From contig JAITOO010000006.1 of NCBI GenBank assembly GCA_031289875.1, positions 1 through 7,417 on the forward strand: a DNA stretch of 7,417 nucleotides, read 5' to 3'. This DNA comes from Flavobacteriaceae bacterium (GTDB taxonomy: Bacteria > Bacteroidota > Bacteroidia > Flavobacteriales > Weeksellaceae). Within the stretch, counting starts at the first letter, position 1. Every line of letters starts with the position of its first letter. Under the pieces are notes generated by a model that worked only from the letters and a program-made list of their open reading frames with translations, was not told the DNA's origin and searched no databases. This document shows, in pieces, positions 5,446-7,417 of this stretch. Both the position numbers and the translations under genes were made by a program.

Positions 5446-6825
5446 ATGAAAAAATTAACCGTATCCATGTTTGCTCTGTTTGCCGTTTTGGCATTCGGGC
5501 AAGAAAAGGAAATTAAAGCTGCATTCTCGGCATACGATTCGGGAAATAAAGCACAGGCGCAGACTTTAATACAGCAGGCAGATGCAGCGGTAGGAAACAA
5601 AGCGCAGAGCATCGACCCCGACGTGTACGCCAAGTATTTGTACGTAAAAGGAAATTCCTTGTTAGAGCAAGGAAAAACAGTGGACGGAGCGAAAGTTCTT
5701 TCAGAATTGACGGTTTATGAAAAAGGACCTGTCTATTCCTTGAAAAATAAAGAAACCAAAGAAAAAGCCTATGTTTTGTCCAAAGACGAAGCTGCCAAAT
5801 TACAGGCTCAGGGCTTTTCAGGACTGAAAGAAACCACTTCCGGAACAACTTACAGCCAAAAATCAGCTGCAACATTAGATGCTAAAAGACAGGAAGTTGC
5901 AAAAAAAGCCGCCGACGAATATGTCTCCAAGCAGTTTGCTTCCGCAGGCAATGACTTTCTTGAGGCGTATTATTTGTTCAAAGCCGCAGGCGGAAACGAC
6001 GACATTTACAAATATTACGCCGCCGTTTCCTACAATAACGATGAACAAAACGACAAAGCGCTGGAACTGTACAAGGAGCTCATCAACGATGGATATACCG
6101 GCGTGAATATCAAATACACCGCCAAAGACAAAGACGGACAGGAAGTCAATATGGATGCTACGCAATATCAATTGTTTCAGAAAGCCAATGCAGGCTACAC
6201 CGATTTCAAACAGGAAACAACGCCTTCCGTTGAGCCGGATTTGTACCATTATGCCGTGCAAATTTTGATTAACGACAAGAAATACGATGACGCTCTGAAT
6301 CTTACTCAAAAAGGATTGGCAAAACTTCCGAACGACCAGGCGCTTAACGATGTTTTGGGAGATTTGTACTATCAAACGGGACAAACGGACAAATTTGCAG
6401 AAAAATTGCAGGAACAACTGCAAAAAGACCCTAACGATTATAAAGTTCTGTATAATCTCGGATTTTTGTATTCCAAAGACCCTGCAACCACAAATAAAGC
6501 CAAAGAATACTACGAAAAAGCCATTCAGGCAAAACCGGACTATACCGATGCCTATCTGAATTTGGCAATCCTCCTTATGCAGCCTGACAAGGAACTCGTA
6601 AATCAAATGAAAAATTTGGGAACTTCTACGGCAGACAATAAAAAATACGACGCTTTGTTTGAGCAAAGAAAACAAGTGTTGGGCAGCGCACTGCCGTATT
6701 TGGAAAAAGCCTACCGGATTGATTCGAGCAATATTGCCGTTATAGGTGCGCTTCGGGACGTTTACCGCGTATTGGGCAACCGTGCCAAAATGCAGGAAAT
6801 GGACGCTATTTTATTGAAAAAATAA
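5446..6825 (+). CDS. Exported tetratricopeptide-repeat protein
   Basis: This 459-residue protein starts with a Sec signal peptide (MKKLTVSMFALFAVLAFG, likely cut after Gly18 with Ala at -3), so it should act in the periplasm. No lipobox is seen. The N-terminal third (about 20-175) is Ala/Lys/Gln-rich and helical. TPR-like helix pairs occur near 187-215, 267-295, 298-330 (ALNDVLGDLYYQTGQ) and 333-366 (YKVLYNLGFLYSK...AKEYYEKAIQAKPDY). Another falls at the C-terminus around 412-455. TPR arrays hold protein partners; the partner is unknown. It begins 11 nt after gyrA, with the terminator at 6849-6882 behind it, so gyrA and this gene look like a two-gene operon. Flavobacteria commonly have a TPR gene behind gyrA, to my recollection. 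The ATG with AT-rich upstream sequence is the only start that keeps the signal peptide. Confidence 0.88.
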   Translation: MKKLTVSMFALFAVLAFGQEKEIKAAFSAYDSGNKAQAQTLIQQADAAVGNKAQSIDPDVYAKYLYVKGNSLLEQGKTVDGAKVLSELTVYEKGPVYSLKNKETKEKAYVLSKDEAAKLQAQGFSGLKETTSGTTYSQKSAATLDAKRQEVAKKAADEYVSKQFASAGNDFLEAYYLFKAAGGNDDIYKYYAAVSYNNDEQNDKALELYKELINDGYTGVNIKYTAKDKDGQEVNMDATQYQLFQKANAGYTDFKQETTPSVEPDLYHYAVQILINDKKYDDALNLTQKGLAKLPNDQALNDVLGDLYYQTGQTDKFAEKLQEQLQKDPNDYKVLYNLGFLYSKDPATTNKAKEYYEKAIQAKPDYTDAYLNLAILLMQPDKELVNQMKNLGTSTADNKKYDALFEQRKQVLGSALPYLEKAYRIDSSNIAVIGALRDVYRVLGNRAKMQEMDAILLKK

Positions 6826-6848
6826 GGATTGAACATAAAAAAATTAAA

Positions 6849-6882
6849 GAAAAGGCGGGACGAAAGTCCTGCTTTTTCGGTT
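6849..6882 (+). terminator. Strong intrinsic terminator after the gyrA-TPR operon
   Basis: The stem 6849-6861 pairs with 6866-6878 over 13 bp with two G-U wobbles, closed by a stable GAAA tetraloop (6862-6865, flanked by C and G). The 3' arm ends in T residues and a further TTTT follows at 6881. It lies 23 nt after the TPR stop codon. Confidence 0.88.
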
Positions 6883-6918
6883 TTATTCGGATAAAAATTT
6901 GTTCTCCATAATTTTTTA

Positions 6919-6948
6919 TTGCTCTTTTTCAATAAAAATGTATCTTTG
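6919..6948 (+). promoter_or_regulatory. Bacteroidota consensus promoter of the membrane enzyme gene
   Basis: TTG (6919-6921), a 19-bp spacer and TATCTTTG (6941-6948) match the phylum consensus exactly. The start site would be near 6955, about 20 nt before the ATG at 6974. Coming right after a terminator, it marks a new transcription unit. Confidence 0.75.
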
Positions 6949-6973
6949 CGCCTGCCATATAAATTATGATGAG

Positions 6974-7417
6974 ATGAATTACGTTTTGAGCATCAAACAA
7001 TTGCTGTTGAGATTATTGCTTTTAGTTTTTCTATATCAGTTCTGCCGTGCAAATTTCTATTTTTTCAATCAGCCTCTGTTCTCCAATGTGGGGGCGATGG
7101 AATTTTTGGGCGGTCTGCGCTTTGACTTGTCAGCCATTTTTTTCAGCAACGCTTTGATTATCATTTTGAGTTCCGTTCCCGGAAATTTCAAATATACCCC
7201 TCAATATCAAAAAGTTCTGAAAATTTTGTTTTTTATTATCAATGCAGTTTTCATCGCCACAAATTTCATCGATGTCAAATATTTTGAATTTACAGGCAAA
7301 CGAAGCACTTTCGCACTGATAACCGCTTCGGGAATGAAAAGCGACCTCGTCAGGCTGTTGCCGTCTTTTCTGAAAAGTTATTGGTATCTGTTTTTATTGT
7401 ACGTTGTTACGATTGCC
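6974..7417 (+). CDS. LTA synthase/sulfatase-type membrane protein, N-terminal part (cut by window edge)
   Basis: The 148 visible codons are open to the window end. The product looks like the membrane domain of the LTA synthase (COG1368) family: proteins with about five membrane helices and a large extracytoplasmic alkaline-phosphatase-fold domain that transfers phosphoglycerol or phosphoethanolamine, or cleaves sulfate or phosphate esters. Hydrophobic segments lie near 9-24, 51-68, 81-98 and 135-148. The family-like parts are LRFDLSAIFFSNALI (48-62) and NFIDVKYFEFTGKRST (97-112), the Asp and the KRST pattern following the third helix. The catalytic domain is beyond the edge, so activity and substrate are unknown; Bacteroidota lack classical teichoic acid, so the true substrate is probably different. 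ATG 6974 is used because the nearby ATGs at 6966 and 6969 run into stops within a few codons. Confidence 0.75.
   Translation, partial: MNYVLSIKQLLLRLLLLVFLYQFCRANFYFFNQPLFSNVGAMEFLGGLRFDLSAIFFSNALIIILSSVPGNFKYTPQYQKVLKILFFIINAVFIATNFIDVKYFEFTGKRSTFALITASGMKSDLVRLLPSFLKSYWYLFLLYVVTIA

Noticed and set aside
5875..6675. 266-codon - strand open frame opposite the TPR gene
   Set aside because: Antisense shadow with Phe/Val/Ile bias; the + strand protein has a signal peptide and TPR pattern.

Overview
The window looks like a Bacteroidota chromosome, most likely Flavobacteriia, order Flavobacteriales. GyrA carries the degenerate GyrA box and acidic tail I associate with that group. It is followed at once by an exported TPR protein. 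Promoter-like sites fit the Bacteroidota consensus (TTG, about 19-21 bp, TAnnTTTG), and starts mostly lack Shine-Dalgarno sequences. I cannot assign a genus from sequence alone.

There are two compositional halves. The right part (about 2.8 kb to the end) is ordinary backbone on the + strand: gyrA, a TPR protein 11 nt behind it, a strong intrinsic terminator, a consensus promoter, and the N-terminal part of a membrane protein of the LTA synthase/sulfatase type, cut by the window edge. The left part (about 1 to 2.6 kb) is an accessory patch of fragments and small genes, and 171-2000 is markedly AT-rich.

From high to low coordinates on the - strand, the patch holds a consensus promoter (2024-2053), a leader with a hairpin, and a small lipoprotein (1446-1889). 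Next come a 99-residue protein with an HEFGH zinc-peptidase motif that looks like the severed C-terminal end of a larger protein (1139-1438), a second lipoprotein (615-1157) and the wreck of a third (171-546). The third has a TGA exactly where the lipobox cysteine should be, and a later frame change. All three lipoproteins share a proline/histidine-rich start after the cysteine and a similar C-terminal strand, so they may be diverged paralogues. The arrangement resembles the end of a polymorphic-toxin locus, with a toxin tip among candidate immunity lipoproteins; this is inference. Left of it are a degraded group II intron 3' end (domains V and VI) and an intrinsic terminator, both on the - strand.

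On the + strand, just before the gyrA promoter region, lies the C-terminal remnant of a type ISP-like restriction-modification enzyme. It carries three 15-bp repeats ending in a perfect 28-nt palindrome, all in frame. No tRNA, rRNA, CRISPR array or intact insertion sequence was seen.
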